Assembly (NCBI RefSeq): GCF_022201045.2
Contig: NC_068562.1
Location: forward strand, 14,569,001-14,633,000
Direction of reading: 5' to 3'
Length of the DNA: 64,000 bases
Origin: Citrus sinensis
Taxonomy: Eukaryota; Streptophyta; Magnoliopsida; Sapindales; Rutaceae
Under the pieces are notes generated by a model. That model was given only the letters and a program-made list of their open reading frames with translations, did no database searches and was not told where the DNA came from. Position numbers and translations under genes: made by a program. Below are positions 61,301-64,000 of this stretch, one piece after another; the first letter of the stretch is position 1; each line of letters opens with the position of its first letter.

Positions 61301-63567
61301 AGTTAGACTTTGTTTTTAAAACTCTTCCTCTTTACTCTTTCCGAAAATCAAGCCAAAAGCCTTGTTTCCCCCCCACTCTCTATCTCTCTCTCCCCCCAAC
61401 TAATTAATCGTCCCTTGCACCAGTGGCGGATCTAAAAAAATAATTTACCGGGGGCTAAATTAGATAATAGCAAAATATAAAAACTAAAATTTTGAATATA
61501 TAAAATATTTGCTAATACATTTATAATTGGTCTCTACGTATTTTTATATTTTAAAAATGTTATGCAATAGACTCATTATCAATATTATTAAATTTATTGT
61601 TTCCTATATAAACAACCAAACTATCACTTATCCCATCCGATTCCAAAGATGATTCTTCATAAGTTTTATTACTGAAAACGTTCGTTCTACTATTATTATA
61701 TAAACAGGAAGAATTAACCATATTTTTCAGAATAAAAAATATTTTGGGTGGTGGACTATCATTATTTTTAATTAAAATATAGGTTTTTATATTTCTTAAA
61801 AGTTAAAGTTTAAATTTTATGGAGATTAATTAGAAAATTAAAATATTTTTCTCTTTTATTTAAAATATTTTTTTTTTTTGGCCAGTGGGGGCTTGAGCAC
61901 CCACTGGTCATGTGCTGCATCCGTCCTTGCCTTGCACCATCTACAAATTTATTTTTCCTTTTTTTAAACTTCAGTATCTCAATATATTCTCCTATTAGGA
62001 TTACAACAACAAAAAACAACCAAAAGAAGAGAGAGATAAAAAAGAATTAACGTTTTGCTACCGAAAGGCATTCTATATTTCCAGTAACTATAACTAATAT
62101 TCCAATTCTATTACCCTGCACCTTCTTTTCTTACCATGTTGATCTTCATTATAGGAGCTGGTGTTTGTAACTACACTATTGAGTCCAATAAATATTTGAT
62201 ATAAATTTTTATTTACCCTTCTATTAAGTATGAGATGCCAAAATAAGAACTTTTTCTTTGGGCCTAAAATTCTCTTCAGCCATCACTGTATTAGCTTTAC
62301 AATAACTAATATCGCCAGGAAGCTCCAAAGGTTCTCCACAACACACAATGACCATGGCTCTAAAAGCGCATTGTTATTTTACAAGCATGAACATTTTGAA
62401 TTCACAGGAGTCATAAGAATTATGTCAAAAAGAAACTAACTAAAATGGCATTCCCAAATTTACCAAAAAGAAGTATTATTTATACCATCACATACCTGTC
62501 CTGTACTTCGATTAATAGTCGCGTGTTCTTTAAGTAAAGCTTGCTCTGGAGAACCAACACCATCTTCTAAATCTAATCTGGTCCGATCAAACTCCCTAAA
62601 GTCCTCAAGTAGCGAAGCATGCTCTTGCTTAGCTTTAAGGCTGGAGCGGAGACGATAAAACTCCTGCACTTCAATCATGTCTAACAAGAAGTTGGTATCT
62701 GATCAGAGATCTAATAATTCAAAGCAAATGGACTATCAAAAAGGTCATTTTAGACAAGACTCCAGCTGACCTCAAGTCTGAAACAAACTTTACAGAATCA
62801 GTAAACAGTGAGTTCCGAATGGGATATTATTGTTTATCAATAGTCAGTTTTAAATCCATCAATAAGAATGAAGATGGACAACAAGAAATAGACATATGGA
62901 AAGAGCAGATCTTGTAGGCTAGTTAATGAACGGGAATGGACAGATTGCACAACTACAAACCAGACTATGCACAAATATTGTGAAATTATGGAAGTAAATA
63001 TGTGAGAAAGTGAAAGCAAAATAAGGCTAAATGTCAAAAATGCATCATTTTGTCAAACACACATCAGCGCTAAATTAAAAAAGGAAAACAACTTAACTGT
63101 TCCTAAAAACTGAACATTGAATACATATGCCATGTGTGAACAAGATAAAATGGTAATGAAGTGCTAGGCCAGTAGCCCCTGCGATACGTGAACGACGCAT
63201 TACACTGAAGCAACTAACAATATTCCTGAAACTTTTTAGATTGGGACTTAAGGGAAAAGAATTCAAACAACAAAATGTCAATCAAGCTCACTAAACCTTT
63301 AGGACATTAAGTAAGAAGCCATGATACCTGAGTAAGATCTTGAAGAATTTCCTGATGACGAGTCAAAGTATGTGAAACCATTTCGGATCCTCCTGACGAT
63401 ACCCAATCTTGCATTTGTATATTTACTTGTTGTAGCTGTTTCAGCAACCAATCTATCCCAGATTCAAGATCATTCTCTGCGGCGTCAACCTTTGTAGAAC
63501 CCTTAGAGGAAACCAACTTACGATAGGAATGCATCTGCTCATCCAACTGTGCTTCCAGCTTTCTCGC
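58340..63567 (-). CDS. GOS12: Golgi SNAP receptor complex member 1-2 (GOS12), Qb-SNARE; 5' end outside the window
   Basis: Four exons visible on the minus strand: 63567-63328, 62663-62496, 59193-59080, 58453-58340, giving 211 residues to the TGA. The part seen starts ARKLEAQLDEQMHSYRKLV, the N-terminal helical domain, then LTRHQEILQDLTQEFYRLRSS, EHASLLEDFREFDRTRLDLE, the SNARE helix (INRSTGQMDSVISQAQATLG to LPSVNQILSSIK) and a C-terminal membrane anchor (TIILALVASVCTFLIFIYWV). The central layer residue and tail anchor fit a Qb-SNARE of the GOS28 family, which mediates transport within the Golgi and from ER to Golgi. About 25-30 N-terminal residues in the first exon lie beyond 64000. Intron 3 is 3.3 kb and hosts a transposon. 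Confidence 0.92.
61421..61929. mobile_element. Small DNA transposon in GOS12 intron 3
   Basis: Termini CAGTGGCGGATCT and, inverted, CAAGGACGGATGC are flanked by CCTTGCAC (61413-61420 and 61930-61937; a ninth base C also matches). It has no coding capacity. An 8-9 bp target fits hAT or Mutator; the CA-start termini favour hAT. Confidence 0.65.
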
Positions 63568-64000
63568 CTGCAATTGAAAATAACAGGTTAATATATATAT
63601 TTCTAACAAAGCACAAATCTAAGACCTGCAATTTAGAGAACAGAGAGAATTCGTCAACCAATTCAAAATTGAAATAGAAGGTAAGAGCTAAATCAGTAGA
63701 GGAACTTCAGAGACAACAGTTTCTACCAAGAAATTTATAAAGTTTTAATGGACTACCTGAAATATGATAAGATGTTAGTACCTCTGAATATAAACCATCA
63801 AATCCTTATTTTAATCAGTCCTTATTAAATAACACCACATTCTTTGACAATTGACATGCTCAAAGGTTATAGCCACAAGAATCATACAACCAATTAAGAT
63901 TTGAGACAGTAAATATCATATTACTTTTATAAGCCTTCCATCAAAATACTAAGCTTCATGCCATCCAAAATGTACAAAATTCAAAATTTCAGGAAGTTCT

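Overview
The window is nuclear DNA from a flowering plant, most likely a eudicot. The evidence is AT-rich intergenic DNA, GT-AG introns with T-rich acceptors, plant-type gene families (G-type lectin receptor kinase, QALGGH zinc finger, NUP96 as a gene separate from NUP98) and several plant transposon classes. I cannot fix the species from sequence alone.

Layout. (a) 1-5.4 kb is a repeat-rich zone: a hAT-like deletion derivative (1180-2421), a decayed receptor-kinase exon (about 2506-2720), a small AT-rich inverted-repeat element and a solo LTR (4102-4746). (b) About 5.4-13.4 kb, minus strand, holds a nearly full-length but decayed endogenous pararetrovirus (Caulimoviridae). Its order is coat protein, zinc knuckle, movement protein, protease, reverse transcriptase, RNase H, then a 325-aa intact ORF in the transactivator position. 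A tRNA-Met primer site, an as-1-like/TATA promoter and several coupled ORF junctions are still visible. It is circularly permuted relative to its primer site and carries two separate retropepsin-like domains. (c) 14.6-16.5 kb holds a six-exon membrane-anchored kinase without an ectodomain. (d) 18.3 kb has a SINE with an 18-bp target duplication. (e) 19.25-24.3 kb is NUP96. (f) 25.4-26.2 kb is a Mutator-like foldback element with an inner 250-bp palindrome. (g) 26.9-31.5 kb is a DCN1-like neddylation gene. (h) 32.9-34.3 kb (minus) is a deSI/PPPDE peptidase gene. (i) 34.4-38.9 kb is a gene-poor gap, followed by a hAT-like and a PIF/Harbinger-like element. (j) 41.1-42.8 kb is a small mitochondrial-type membrane/coiled-coil protein of unknown role. 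(k) 43.7-46.6 kb is a MAM33/p32 mitochondrial matrix protein. (l) 48.7-49.6 kb (minus) is a single-finger C2H2 regulator with EAR motifs. (m) 49.6-58.3 kb is a long gap with one MITE-like palindrome. (n) 58.3-63.6 kb (minus) is GOS12, a Golgi Qb-SNARE, whose 5' end lies beyond the window.

The cellular genes are unrelated single-copy housekeeping and regulatory genes and do not form a pathway or cluster. The most unusual content is the pararetrovirus. Exon coordinates were assembled by hand from GT-AG borders and reading-frame continuity. All complete multi-exon models close to a whole number of codons.
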